From: Clostridiales bacterium
Lineage (GTDB): Bacteria; Bacillota; Clostridia; Christensenellales; UBA3700
Direction: 5' to 3'
Assembly: GCA_015055975.1 (NCBI GenBank)
Contig: SVHF01000001.1
Coordinates: 70,752 to 134,751 of the forward strand
DNA length: 64,000 bases
The notes under the pieces were generated by a model that did no database searches, was not told where the DNA came from, and was given only the letters and a program-made list of their open reading frames with translations. Shown in pieces: positions 1 through 9,376 of this stretch. The translations under genes and the position numbers were made by a program. Position 1 is the first letter of the stretch. Each line of letters opens with the position of its first letter.

Positions 1-230
1 AATTTGAATTATTCCGTGCAATCACAGGATACGATGGAAGCACAGATTATTTCTATAATATGACTAATAATGGAAGGGATCCTGATTTCTTAAACACTTT
101 ATATAAAGCTTTATTAGCAATTGATCGCGATGCTCATTCGAGCTTGTTGCTATTCGGAATTATTATTACTGCAGCAGATGGAACTATTTCTAGTGACGAA
201 ATAACTTTAATTGAAGCAATGTCAAGCTAA
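1..230 (+). CDS. C-terminal fragment of an unidentified protein (TerB-like tail)
   Basis: The window opens inside a reading frame that runs from base 3 to a TAA at 228-230, giving about 75 residues. The end reads ADGTISSDEITLIEAM, a helix-turn-acidic pattern seen in TerB-like and EF-hand-like helical domains, so a TerB-type C-terminus is possible. I cannot identify the parent protein from this fragment. The frame stays open to the left edge and is missing from the ORF track because its start lies outside the window. Confidence 0.55.
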   Translation, partial: FELFRAITGYDGSTDYFYNMTNNGRDPDFLNTLYKALLAIDRDAHSSLLLFGIIITAADGTISSDEITLIEAMSS

Positions 231-254
231 TATATATCTTATGAGGAGAAGAAA

Positions 255-1681
255 ATGGAAGAAGAAATTAAGGTTGCAGAACCAGCAGCTGAAGAAAAGC
301 CTGCGTTCAAACTAAACTACAAAAGAACATTTACAATCGGATTCGCGTTCTTTGGTATCTTGCTACTTTGGCAAGTATACGACACTTGGTGCCCAACATT
401 CTTAACAGAATTGTTTAAATCGGCATTCAATAAAGAAAGTGATCAAGATGTACAATACCTAGTTGGTGTTATGATGGCGCTAGATAATTTGGCAGCGCTA
501 ATCTTATTGCCAATATTCGGAAGGCTTTCAGATAAGACAAAATCGCCTTTAGGAAAGCGTATGCCATATATTTTGGTTGGTACGTTTGTTTGTGCTGTTG
601 CATTCCCATTTATACCAGTATTTTTCCATAACAACAATCTTGTTGGAACTATCGCTATGATGGCAATTGTGTTGGTTTTTGCGATGATGTATCGAAATCC
701 AGCGGTTGCTTTAATGCCAGACATGACTCCAAAGCCACTTCGTTCTAAAGCAAATGGTATTATTAATATCATGGGTTATATTGGTGGTGCTTTTGCAACT
801 GTTGTTGGTATGATTTTTGTTTTAAGCAAATACTTAAAAGCTCTATTGAAGAGCGTAGCATTTGGACAATTGAAATTCCATTCTTGGTAGGCTCTGTTTT
901 AATGCTTATTTCAGCTCTTGTTTTATTCTTCACAATCAAGGAAAACAAGATTGCAGAAGAAGTTAAAGATGAGATGGCTAGAGGTGAAGCAGAATCTGAA
1001 GCTGCAGATAAATTAGCAGTTGATGATGAAGGCCCAATGACTCCAGCAAATAAGAGAATGTTATGGTTTATCTTAGCTGCTGAATTCTTCTGGTTCATGG
1101 CAGATAATGGTATTGGAACATTCTTAAATAACTACGTTATCTATAACCTAAATGGTTCAAGTGCATCAACAGCTATCATGGTATTGGTATCTGGTGTAGG
1201 ATCGGTTATCGGTTTTGCAACAGGTGGTATTATTGCATCTAAAATTGGACGTAAATGGACAATCGTTTCAGGCTTAGGCGCAACGCTTTTAAGTTATGTG
1301 GTATGGATATTATTAACATTTACTGTTGGCTTTAGTGGAAGTTCGGTTCCAGCATGGTTATATGTAATTTGGTTCATAAAGGGTGTAGGTATGTCTCTTG
1401 TACACGTTAACTCTTACCCAATGGTTGTTGAATTATGTTCTAGCAAGAAAATTGGTGCATTCACAGGATATTACTATGCAGCATCAATGGCAGCTCAAAC
1501 AACAACACCAGTACTTCTAGGTTTGTTATTGCTAGCTCCAGCATTCAACTGGGATATCCTTCCAGTTTATGCAACGATATGTTTAGCAGCTTCAACGGCA
1601 ATCTTCTTCTTCATTAAAAACGTAAAGTCTAAAAAGACCGAATTTAAGAAAGGATTAGAAGCATTAGACGTAGACGACTAG
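255..1681 (+). pseudogene. MFS sugar transporter (SLC45/GPH-like), broken by one frameshift
   Basis: Two adjacent ORFs, 255-890 and 884-1681, together make one roughly 475-residue, 12-helix permease. The first half carries the loop motif SDKTKSPLGKR between helices 2 and 3, typical of SLC45/GPH-type sucrose or glycoside cation symporters. The second half supplies the C-terminal six helices. The second frame can be read upstream through EIPFLVGSV with no ribosome site of its own, so it is not a separate gene. Restoring one A in the AAAA run near 836-839 would join the frames as KYLKSSIEERSIW. A Shine-Dalgarno (AGGAGAA) precedes 255. The lesion could be a real pseudogene, an assembly error or, less likely, a -1 frameshift site. 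Substrate is unknown. Confidence 0.75.
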
Positions 1682-1700
1682 TAAATTATTAAAAGCAAGA

Positions 1701-1728
1701 AAAGTGGCGCCGCTTGGCGCCATTTTTC
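1701..1728 (+). terminator. Intrinsic terminator after the MFS gene
   Basis: TGGCGCC (1705-1711) pairs with GGCGCCA (1716-1722) around a GCTT loop and is followed by five Ts. Confidence 0.85.
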
Positions 1729-1948
1729 GTTTACTTAGAATAGGATTTAATTATGAAAAAAAGTTTTATTAGTTATTAGGTTGTTTATCTTATAGGCACG
1801 TCCTCCTTATCTTTACACCTATATATTACGAGTCGAAACTAAATGTTAATTAAGTTAAAACTAAAGTTTGATTAAAAATTATGCTGTTTTTATCGCAATT
1901 GTAAATATTTTTAGTTTTTAGCCGTTTTATTATATATAACTTTTGATA

Positions 1949-1954
1949 TATAAT
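1949..1954 (+). promoter_or_regulatory. -10 box of the MMPL gene, very close to the start codon
   Basis: A perfect TATAAT ends nine bases before ATG 1964. No convincing -35 or Shine-Dalgarno is visible. The rest of the 1729-1948 gap is AT-rich and I see no gene in it. Transcription from this box would start within a base or two of the AUG, so the message would be essentially leaderless. Confidence 0.5.
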
Positions 1955-1963
1955 AAGTATGTT

Positions 1964-4327
1964 ATGAAAAAATTTGCGAGTTTTGTAGTAGATAAGAGAT
2001 ATTGGATATTCTCAGTATTTGTAATACTGGTTGTTTTATCTGTTGTCGCAATCTTTTTCGTAAATGTTAATTCAGATATCATGTCATATCTTCCAGAAAA
2101 AGCCGAAATGACTCAAGGCCTTCATTTCATGCAAGGCACATTTAATATGCAAGGTGATGCTGAAGTCGGTGTAGATAATGTCGACTTTGTTCAAATGAAT
2201 GAAGTTATGAAGAAAGTTGAGGCACTCGTTGCGGAAGAATCTTCAGAAGGTGTTGCTAAAGGCAGAGCTATTTGGATTGGTACAATCCTTAGTATGAAGG
2301 ATATGGATCCATCAATGAAGGCAATGGCAAAGAGCCTAGCTGGTATTGATATAGACGCGATGGCTGATGATATGAAGACTAATCAATCTCTTCTAAATAT
2401 TTTCTATCCAAACCCACAAGAAGATGGAACAATTGTATTTGACGAAAATGTTCAAGCTAAGTATTTGTTTATGTTGCAATTAAATGTTCCTGCATCTTCT
2501 GATGAAGCAATGAATTTGCTTGGCGATTTAGATAAAATTTTAAAAGATTCAGGTTATAGATATTCTATTGGTGGTTCAACTCAAATGGTTAAAGATATCT
2601 TTGATTCAACCATCAATGAAATGTACAAATATATTTTAGTTGCTGTGCTTGTCATGTTTATCGTTTTATTCTTAACGACAACATCATTTATTGAGCCAGT
2701 AATATTCATGTTAACAATTGGTATTTCAATTATTGTTAATATGGGTTCTAACATATTGTTTGGGGAAGTGTCTATTGTAACGTTTGCTTGTTCTGCAGTA
2801 TTACAATTAGGCCTTTCTATGGACTATTCTATTTTCTTAATGCACGCATTTGCAGAAGAAAAGAAAAAGAATCCATTTGATGAAAAGCTTGCAATGAAAA
2901 ATGCTATACCAAAAACCTTTGCAACCGTTACTGCATCTGCTTTAACAACAGTTGGAGGCTTCTTGGCGCTATTTGTAATGCAATTTGAAATTGGTGCCGA
3001 CTTAGGTAAGGTTCTTGCTAAAGGTGTATTCTTAAGCTTAGTTACCGTTATTTTATTACAACCATGCTTAATGCTTATGATGTCAAAGTGGACAGAAAAA
3101 GCTGAACACAGAATTTTGTTGCCAAAATTCAAGGGCGCTGGTAAGTTTGCTATTACTCATAGATATATAATCGTTATTATTGCGATTATCATATTGGTTC
3201 CATCAATTGTTCTTCAAACACTTCAAGGCAACAATCTTTCTTATTTGAAATTCGTTGAGACTCCAGAAAGAGAACCTGGTTCTATTGAAGAAACAGTAGA
3301 TACATTATCTAACTCGGTTATCGTAATGGTTCCAGTTTATGATAGAACTAAAGGAGCAACAAAGAAAGATTACAGTGAAGAAAATTTTGGATTCTGTGAA
3401 GACTTAAAGAAGCTTTCTGAAGAAACAGGCAATGTTACAGCATACATGAGTATGTATACAATGCTTGGAGATAAAGCCCCAGAAATGATTGAAAAATTAA
3501 CTACAAAAGCAATCCAAGATATGCTTGTAAAATACCCAGAAGCGGGCATGATTACAGGCTTTATTAATAAAGATGAAAACGGCAAGTATTACACGCTTTA
3601 TGAAATAATGATAAATTGTCCTGCAGAATCAGATGATGCGGCGTATATTATTAATAAAGTTAACGAATCGCTAGCAAATAGATTCGGGCCAAACGAAGAA
3701 ACTCATATCCACTATACAACTGGTATGTCGCAAGCAGTATTAGATTTGAAGGATATTACTCCAAGAGATAATCAATTGGTTTCAATTATTTCTATATTGG
3801 TAATCTTAGTTATCTTGATTATTACTCAAAAGTCTATAAAACTTCCAATTATATTAATTGGTCTTATCGAATTTGGTATATTTATCAACTTGTCGCTATG
3901 CTATATATTCGGAGAAGATATCAACTTTATGTGTTATATCATCCTAAGCTCAATTCAATTGGGATCAACTGTAGACTACGCGATTTTGTATACAGATAAA
4001 TATCAAAAGAACTTAGAGTTCATGAGTGCAAACGAAGCTGCATATAAGGCGCTTAGGGATAGTGCGTTCTCAATTTTGACATCTGTTGCTATTATGGCAG
4101 GCTGTACATTGTCAGTAACCATCGTTGCTTCAAATACGATTGTTAAACAAATCACTTGGTTAATCGCCCGTGGTTCAATAATTAGTGGATTCTTGACCAT
4201 TGTTGTATTGCCAGCGCTTTTAGTTGTATTTACGGGCAATAAGAAGCTTAAAAAGCGTGGTAGACAAGAGGCCAGACTTCTTAAACTTGTTGAAAAGACA
4301 AAGAAAAAGCAAGAAGCAGCAAAATAG
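1964..4327 (+). CDS. MMPL/RND-family membrane exporter
   Basis: This is a 787-residue MmpL-like RND transporter with two repeated halves. Each half has one leading helix, a large extracellular domain and a five-helix bundle. The first helix is near residues 12-32 and the clusters lie around 215-380 and 630-770. GLSMDYSIFLMHAF in the first half and GSTVDYAILYTDKY in the second match the helix-4 motif of proton-driven RND pumps, including the buried Asp. Such proteins export lipids, amphiphiles or antibiotics; the substrate here is unknown. The ORF track starts at TTG 1943, but that codon overlaps the probable -10 box. I therefore choose ATG 1964, followed by KKFASFVVDKRYW, which looks like a natural N-terminus. 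Confidence 0.85.
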   Translation: MKKFASFVVDKRYWIFSVFVILVVLSVVAIFFVNVNSDIMSYLPEKAEMTQGLHFMQGTFNMQGDAEVGVDNVDFVQMNEVMKKVEALVAEESSEGVAKGRAIWIGTILSMKDMDPSMKAMAKSLAGIDIDAMADDMKTNQSLLNIFYPNPQEDGTIVFDENVQAKYLFMLQLNVPASSDEAMNLLGDLDKILKDSGYRYSIGGSTQMVKDIFDSTINEMYKYILVAVLVMFIVLFLTTTSFIEPVIFMLTIGISIIVNMGSNILFGEVSIVTFACSAVLQLGLSMDYSIFLMHAFAEEKKKNPFDEKLAMKNAIPKTFATVTASALTTVGGFLALFVMQFEIGADLGKVLAKGVFLSLVTVILLQPCLMLMMSKWTEKAEHRILLPKFKGAGKFAITHRYIIVIIAIIILVPSIVLQTLQGNNLSYLKFVETPEREPGSIEETVDTLSNSVIVMVPVYDRTKGATKKDYSEENFGFCEDLKKLSEETGNVTAYMSMYTMLGDKAPEMIEKLTTKAIQDMLVKYPEAGMITGFINKDENGKYYTLYEIMINCPAESDDAAYIINKVNESLANRFGPNEETHIHYTTGMSQAVLDLKDITPRDNQLVSIISILVILVILIITQKSIKLPIILIGLIEFGIFINLSLCYIFGEDINFMCYIILSSIQLGSTVDYAILYTDKYQKNLEFMSANEAAYKALRDSAFSILTSVAIMAGCTLSVTIVASNTIVKQITWLIARGSIISGFLTIVVLPALLVVFTGNKKLKKRGRQEARLLKLVEKTKKKQEAAK

Positions 4328-4345
4328 TATAAATTATTGGAATAA

Positions 4346-4382
4346 AACAAAACAAGTGGCGAAAATCGCCACTTGTTTTGTT
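4346..4382. terminator. Bidirectional terminator between the MMPL gene and serA
   Basis: A perfect 17-bp inverted repeat (AACAAAACAAGTGGCGA and its complement) surrounds an AAA loop. T runs on one side and A runs on the other let it stop transcription from both convergent genes. Confidence 0.9.
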
Positions 4383-4406
4383 GTTTATACGTCTATTTGT
4401 TTAAGA

Positions 4407-5552
4407 TTAAATCATTCTTGCTTTTACGAACTTATCGTTTAGAGCTAATAATGTTTCTTTAGGAATCTTCTTATCTGTATCGAAGATGATATATGTTAAG
4501 TTACCTCTTATAGCACTATTTGTAGCAAGGATAACAACATCCTTACCAACGATAGCCGTAGCTTCTTCAATAGCGTTTTCTGTATTTGCTAAAACTGTAA
4601 CTCTTTCACCATTTCTTGGAGCCTTTAAGTTAGGGAAGTTTACTGAATTGATAACGTTACCATTTTCAATAAATTCCTTTAATTCATTTGCTGCCATAAC
4701 TGCACAGTTATCTTCGGCTTCTGGAGTAGATGCACCAAGGTGAGGGAATGTAACAATGTTTTCATTTCCTGTTAGGTTCTTATTTGGAAGGTCAGTAATT
4801 ACTCTAGCAACTTTACCAGAATTTACAGCGTCTAACAAATCTGCATCGTTGAATAATTCGCCACGTGCACAGTTGATGATAACAACGCCATCTTTCATCT
4901 TAGCAATTGAATCTTTATTGATTAATCCTTTTGTGTCATTTGTTGCTGGAACGTGAAGTGTAATGTAATCTGAAGCAGCATAGATAGCATCTAGATTATC
5001 TACAACTTGAACGTTTGGATTTAATTGAGCTTTTGCAGCATCTGTTAAGAATGGATCGTATCCAATAATCTTCATTCCAAGAGCGATAGCTGAATCAGCA
5101 ACTAATCTACCAATAGCGCCAAGACCAATAATACCTAAAGTTTTACCAAAGATTTCTGGTCCGATGAAAGCTTTCTTGCCTTTTTCTACGGCCTTTGGAA
5201 GTTCATCATTCTTTTCTAGGCCTTGTACCCATGAAATAGCGTTATAAATTCTTCTTGAGCCTAATAGAAGGCCACAAATAACAAGTTCTTTAACAGCATT
5301 TGCGTTAGCACCTGGTGTGTTGAAAACGCAGATACCTTTTTGTGTCATTTCTGGAATAGGAATATTGTTTACGCCAGCACCAGCTCTAGCTACAGCAATA
5401 ACTGAATCTTGAACAGGGTATTCGTGCATAACGAAACTTCTGACCAAAATAGCGATAGGATTTGGGCTGTTATCTACGATAGCATAATTATCGCTTGTTA
5501 AAATATCATTTACTTTTGAACTAATAGGGTTTAATTTTACGATGTCTTGCAT
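4407..5552 (-). CDS. serA: D-3-phosphoglycerate dehydrogenase
   Basis: This enzyme oxidises 3-phosphoglycerate to 3-phosphohydroxypyruvate with NAD, the first step of serine synthesis in the cytoplasm. The 381-residue protein has a 2-hydroxyacid dehydrogenase fold. The nucleotide-binding motif GLGAIGR lies near residue 143. The catalytic Arg sits in INCARGE and the catalytic His in FPHLGAS. The last ~65 residues look like a short ACT domain, suggesting allosteric control by serine, as is known for related SerA proteins. It follows serC on the same strand with nine bases between them and its own Shine-Dalgarno (AGGAGG), so the two form an operon. Confidence 0.93.
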   Translation of the reverse strand: MQDIVKLNPISSKVNDILTSDNYAIVDNSPNPIAILVRSFVMHEYPVQDSVIAVARAGAGVNNIPIPEMTQKGICVFNTPGANANAVKELVICGLLLGSRRIYNAISWVQGLEKNDELPKAVEKGKKAFIGPEIFGKTLGIIGLGAIGRLVADSAIALGMKIIGYDPFLTDAAKAQLNPNVQVVDNLDAIYAASDYITLHVPATNDTKGLINKDSIAKMKDGVVIINCARGELFNDADLLDAVNSGKVARVITDLPNKNLTGNENIVTFPHLGASTPEAEDNCAVMAANELKEFIENGNVINSVNFPNLKAPRNGERVTVLANTENAIEEATAIVGKDVVILATNSAIRGNLTYIIFDTDKKIPKETLLALNDKFVKARMI

Positions 5553-5561
5553 AATTGCCTC

Positions 5562-6644
5562 CTATTTGTGAGCGATTTCAAACTTCTTCATGAATTCGAT
5601 CAAATCTGTAATACCAGATAATGGCATTGCGTTGTAGATAGAAGCTCTCATACCACCAACAAGTCTATGACCCTTGATAGATACGAAACCGTTAGCTGCA
5701 GCTTCTTTTACGAATTCAGCATCTAAATCAGCGTTAGGACTTACGAATGGAACGTTCATCATAGATCTATCTTCTTTATTAACCTTATTAGAATAGAAGT
5801 CAGAATTATCGATGAAATCATATAGAAGCTTAGCTTTGTATTCGTTGAACTTTTGTTGTTCCTTAACGCCACCATTCTTCTTTAAGTGTCTTAAGTTTAA
5901 CATTGCCATGTAAATGCTAAAGCATGGAGGTGTGTTGTATAAGCTGTTAGCTTCTACTTGAGTCTTCCACTTTAACATTGTAGGGCAGATCTTTAATCCA
6001 TCAGAGATTAAATCATTTCTAACGATAACGATTGTTACGCCAGCTGGAGCAACGTTCTTTTGTGCCCCTGCGTATAGAACACCATACTTAGATACATCAA
6101 TTTCTTCAGATAAAATTAGAGAAGAAATATCTGCTACTAGTGGGATGTTTGTCTTTGGTAACTTATCCTTTGTATATCTTGTACCAAAGATTGTATTGTT
6201 TTGACAAATGTGAACATAATTTGCATCTTCACGGATATCAAATTTGTCTGGAATATATGTGAATGTCTTATCTTCAGATGAAGCAGCTAGGTGAATATCA
6301 CCATATTTCATAGCTTCTTTGTAAGCCTTCTTAGCGAAGTTACCTGTAACGATGTAATCAGCCTTTAGGTTATCTTCCTTTAATAGGTTTAGTGGAACTG
6401 CTTCAAATTGAGTAGAACCGCCGCCTTGAACTAGGATGATAGAGTAGTTTTCAGGAACGTTCATAAGTTCTCTGATAAGTGCTAAACATTCGTTGTTAAT
6501 AGCGTCGTATTGCTTGCTTCTGTGAGACATTTCGCAAACGCTCATGCCGCATCCTTGATAATCTACGAAATCCTTTTGTGCTTCTTCAAGAACTTCTAGT
6601 GGTAGCATTGATGGGCCAGCAGAGTAGTTGTAAATTCTGTTCAT
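5562..6644 (-). CDS. serC: Phosphoserine aminotransferase
   Basis: SerC converts 3-phosphohydroxypyruvate and glutamate to phosphoserine, using pyridoxal phosphate. From ATG 6644 the protein has 360 residues, the usual family length, and begins MNRIYNYSAGPSMLP, the typical SerC N-terminus. GAQKNVAPAGVTIV contains the PLP-binding lysine and GHRLVGGMRASIYNAM is the conserved C-terminal signature. The ORF-track start at 6677 adds eleven residues and lacks a ribosome site; a GGAG sits ten bases before 6644. It is the first gene of the serC-serA operon. No serB is visible in the window. Confidence 0.93.
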   Translation of the reverse strand: MNRIYNYSAGPSMLPLEVLEEAQKDFVDYQGCGMSVCEMSHRSKQYDAINNECLALIRELMNVPENYSIILVQGGGSTQFEAVPLNLLKEDNLKADYIVTGNFAKKAYKEAMKYGDIHLAASSEDKTFTYIPDKFDIREDANYVHICQNNTIFGTRYTKDKLPKTNIPLVADISSLILSEEIDVSKYGVLYAGAQKNVAPAGVTIVIVRNDLISDGLKICPTMLKWKTQVEANSLYNTPPCFSIYMAMLNLRHLKKNGGVKEQQKFNEYKAKLLYDFIDNSDFYSNKVNKEDRSMMNVPFVSPNADLDAEFVKEAAANGFVSIKGHRLVGGMRASIYNAMPLSGITDLIEFMKKFEIAHK

Positions 6645-6710
6645 AATGTGTATCTCCATTAAATATTTATTTATCAATTTATTAGTCTTGATTTAATAAT
6701 CGACACGCCC

Positions 6711-6739
6711 ATTATAAACAACAAAATAAGAAAAAGCAA
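6711..6739 (-). promoter_or_regulatory. Promoter of serC-serA
   Basis: On the reverse strand, TTGCTT (6734-6739) and TATAAT (6711-6716) are separated by 17 bases. This gives a leader of about 60 nt before the serC start. Confidence 0.65.
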
Positions 6740-6756
6740 GCGATTTTTTGCCCTAT

Positions 6757-6961
6757 GTTAATTATTTAACAAAGTTTTAGGCAAAAAAGGTTCAAAATTG
6801 AGGTAGTTTATGGACGATATTTAAAAATATATGCACAAAATATAAATGCATATTTTAGTGTGATTATTCAGTGTGACAACAAAAAATAAAGCAAATATCG
6901 AATAATTATAAAAAGTGTGACAACTAATATTTTGGAAAAATCACATTGTTAAATAATTAAC
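6757..6961. repeat. Inverted repeat and short direct repeats between serC and rnj
   Basis: The 469-base gap between the divergent serC and rnj genes holds no gene. GTTAATTATTTAACAA at 6757-6772 recurs as its exact reverse complement at 6946-6961, and each copy is itself nearly palindromic. Between them AGTGTGACAAC occurs at 6870-6880 and 6914-6924, with a shorter AGTGTGA at 6857. These look like protein-binding sites, but I do not recognise the regulator. Confidence 0.55.
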
Positions 6962-7057
6962 GAAAAAATTTTATAAAATATTGAAAATTTTACATTTCGT
7001 GGTTCAAAGAGGCATTTTAGTAAAAGTGGGTATGAGGTCTTTATTTTGCGCGAGCAC

Positions 7058-7087
7058 TTGATATATATACGCAATTTATAATATAAT
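7058..7087 (+). promoter_or_regulatory. Promoter of the rnj operon
   Basis: TTGATA (7058-7063) and TATAAT (7082-7087) are 18 bases apart. A second TATAAT overlaps at 7077-7082. A Shine-Dalgarno AAGGAG follows before ATG 7114. Confidence 0.65.
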
Positions 7088-7113
7088 ATTAAAGATTTTT
7101 ATGAAGGAGTGTT

Positions 7114-8796
7114 ATGGCAAAGAAATATAATCCGCTATCAATAGTATTTTTGGGTGGTGTCGGTGAAATCGGCAAAAACTTGACTGCAATTAAATATGGA
7201 GAAGAAATCCTAATTGTTGATTGTGGTTCATCTTTTCCAACACAAGATACACCAGGCGTTGATTTAATTGTTCCAGACTTTTCATATCTTGAAGAAAACA
7301 AAGATAAGATTGTCGGCCTTGTTATAACTCACGGACATGAGGATCACATTGGCGGTATACCATTTTTATTAGCAAAGATTCCAAACATTCCAATTTATGG
7401 TTCAAATCTTGCGATTGCTTTAATAGAGCACAAGCTAAAAGAAAAGAAAGTAAATACTGCAGAATTAAATGTAGTTGAAGCTGAAGATAAAATACAACTT
7501 GGTTCATTTACGGTTGAATTTATTCAAGTTGCTCACTCAATTATTGGGGCATTTGCGCTTGCTATTACAACTCCACGTGGACTAATTTTCCATACTGGAG
7601 ATTTCAAGATTGACTATACCCCTATTGGCAATTCTAAGCCTGTAGATATTTCTTCTTTTGCAAGAATTGGAAATAGAGGCGTTTTATTGATGCTTGGAGA
7701 ATCTACAAACGTAGAAAAGCCAGGTACTACTATTTCTGAAAAGCACGTTGGAAAGACTTTAGATAAAATCTTTATGGCAAATCCGGATAAGCGAATTATC
7801 ATTGCTACATTTGCATCAAATGTAAATAGAGTTCAACAAATCATATCTATTGCAGAAAAGAGCGGAAGAAAAGTAGCTTTTTCTGGACGATCAATGATTA
7901 AAATCTGCGAAATGGCTTTAGATATGGGCTTAATTACTATGGATAGAGAAAACCTCGTAGAGGTTGAACATATAAAAGATTATCCACCAGAAAAGACTTG
8001 TATTATATCAACGGGTTCTCAAGGCGAACCAATGAGCGCATTGACAAGAATGGCAAATGGCGTAGATAAAATCAAAGTTCAAGATGGAGACTTAATTGTA
8101 ATTTCTTCTTCAGCAATTCCGGGAAATGAAAAAGCAATTTACACAGTTATAAATAATCTTTATCGTCAAGGAGCTAAAGTTATGTATGGCTCACTTGAAG
8201 AATTACACGTATCTGGCCACGCATGTCGTGAAGAGCTTAAGATGATGTTATCTCTAATTCGTCCAAAGTTCTTTATTCCAGTTCATGGTGAATATAGACA
8301 TCTAAAGCAACATGCAAAGCTTGCTCAAGATTTGGGCATTCCAAAAGAGCATATTGAAATTGCTGAAATTGGCGATGTAATAGAGATTAAGACAAAGAAG
8401 ATGCAACATAACGACAAAGTTAAAGCTGGCGCATTATATGTAGATGGCTTGGGACAAATATCTCACGAACTTGTAAAAGAGAGACGTCAACTATCTAACG
8501 AAGGCCTTATAGTTGTTGTTTGCAAAGTAAATAAGACACATAAGATTCTATCTGATGATTACATCATTGATACACGTGGTGTAGATTTAAGAGACGAAGA
8601 TATGGAAGAAATTAAGATTTGTATGCAAAAATCATTTGTACAAGTTGATGTTGCAAATAAACCATTTGATAAAACTCAATTCGAACAAATTGCTTCTAAA
8701 AAGGTAGCAAATAGAATAGCAAAGCTTACAACTCAAAAGCCACTTGTTGTTCCTGTTGTAGTATTTGAAGATGAAATAAAGGATATGTATGAATAG
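7114..8796 (+). CDS. rnj: Ribonuclease J
   Basis: RNase J is a metallo-beta-lactamase/beta-CASP nuclease that combines endonuclease and 5'-exonuclease activity in mRNA decay and rRNA maturation in Firmicutes. The 560-residue length fits the family. The zinc-binding motif HGHEDHIGG is near residue 71, followed by a conserved His in VAHS and HTGDFKID. ESTNVEKPG and HVSGHA belong to the beta-CASP region and PVHGEYRHL gives the last metal ligand. The C-terminal domain is present. Only one RNase J is seen here, so J1 and J2 cannot be told apart. It heads a tight operon and overlaps the next gene by eight bases. Confidence 0.93.
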   Translation: MAKKYNPLSIVFLGGVGEIGKNLTAIKYGEEILIVDCGSSFPTQDTPGVDLIVPDFSYLEENKDKIVGLVITHGHEDHIGGIPFLLAKIPNIPIYGSNLAIALIEHKLKEKKVNTAELNVVEAEDKIQLGSFTVEFIQVAHSIIGAFALAITTPRGLIFHTGDFKIDYTPIGNSKPVDISSFARIGNRGVLLMLGESTNVEKPGTTISEKHVGKTLDKIFMANPDKRIIIATFASNVNRVQQIISIAEKSGRKVAFSGRSMIKICEMALDMGLITMDRENLVEVEHIKDYPPEKTCIISTGSQGEPMSALTRMANGVDKIKVQDGDLIVISSSAIPGNEKAIYTVINNLYRQGAKVMYGSLEELHVSGHACREELKMMLSLIRPKFFIPVHGEYRHLKQHAKLAQDLGIPKEHIEIAEIGDVIEIKTKKMQHNDKVKAGALYVDGLGQISHELVKERRQLSNEGLIVVVCKVNKTHKILSDDYIIDTRGVDLRDEDMEEIKICMQKSFVQVDVANKPFDKTQFEQIASKKVANRIAKLTTQKPLVVPVVVFEDEIKDMYE

Positions 8797-9376
8797 CACG
8801 CTTGAAGAGATAAGAAAATTATCTGAGATAGAATTTTTGCCAATTTTATCTAAAGAGTGCGAAAAGGTCTTAATAGACCTTATGGAAAAAGAAAAGCCAA
8901 CAAAGATTTTAGAGATAGGAACTTGCGTTGGGTATTCATCAAGCATAATGCTACTTAATTCTTCGGCTTCAATTGATACAATTGAATTGGATGAAGAAAG
9001 ACAAAAGGTAGCAAAAAATGTTTGGAAAGCGCAAAACTTGCAAGATAGAGTAACAGCTTATCTTGGAGATGCAAATGTAATTTTAAAAGATGTAGTTAAG
9101 AACAAGGAATATGATTTTGTGTTCTTAGATGGACCAAAGTCAAGATACCTTGAACATTTGAATATAGTTTTGCCATTTGTAAAAAAAGGCGGAATTATAC
9201 TTGCGGATGACGTGTTGTTCTTTGGACTTGTGAAGGGCGAAGAGCATGTGGCGCATAAGCATAGAACAATAGTTAGACATTTGAGAGAATTTCTACAAGA
9301 TGTAGAGAATCGTAAAGATGTCGAAATGGAATTAATAAAAGAAGGAAATGGCATAGCCATAATAAGGAAAAAATGA
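8789..9376 (+). CDS. trmR: SAM-dependent O-methyltransferase, TrmR-like
   Basis: This 195-residue class I methyltransferase has motif I ILEIGTCVGYSSS near residue 39 and the metal/SAM segment DFVFLDGPKSRY. It belongs to the caffeoyl-CoA-type O-methyltransferase fold. In Bacillus subtilis the homologue TrmR (YrrM) methylates 5-hydroxyuridine at the tRNA wobble position and sits beside TrhP U32 proteins. The next gene here is a U32 protein overlapping by four bases (ATGA), so the context supports the TrmR role by analogy. The start overlaps the end of rnj, indicating translational coupling. Confidence 0.78.
   Translation: MNSTLEEIRKLSEIEFLPILSKECEKVLIDLMEKEKPTKILEIGTCVGYSSSIMLLNSSASIDTIELDEERQKVAKNVWKAQNLQDRVTAYLGDANVILKDVVKNKEYDFVFLDGPKSRYLEHLNIVLPFVKKGGIILADDVLFFGLVKGEEHVAHKHRTIVRHLREFLQDVENRKDVEMELIKEGNGIAIIRKK

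Noticed and set aside
884-1681. Second MFS ORF as an independent gene
   Set aside because: It starts at TTG with no ribosome site, and the frame continues upstream as the missing middle of the same permease.
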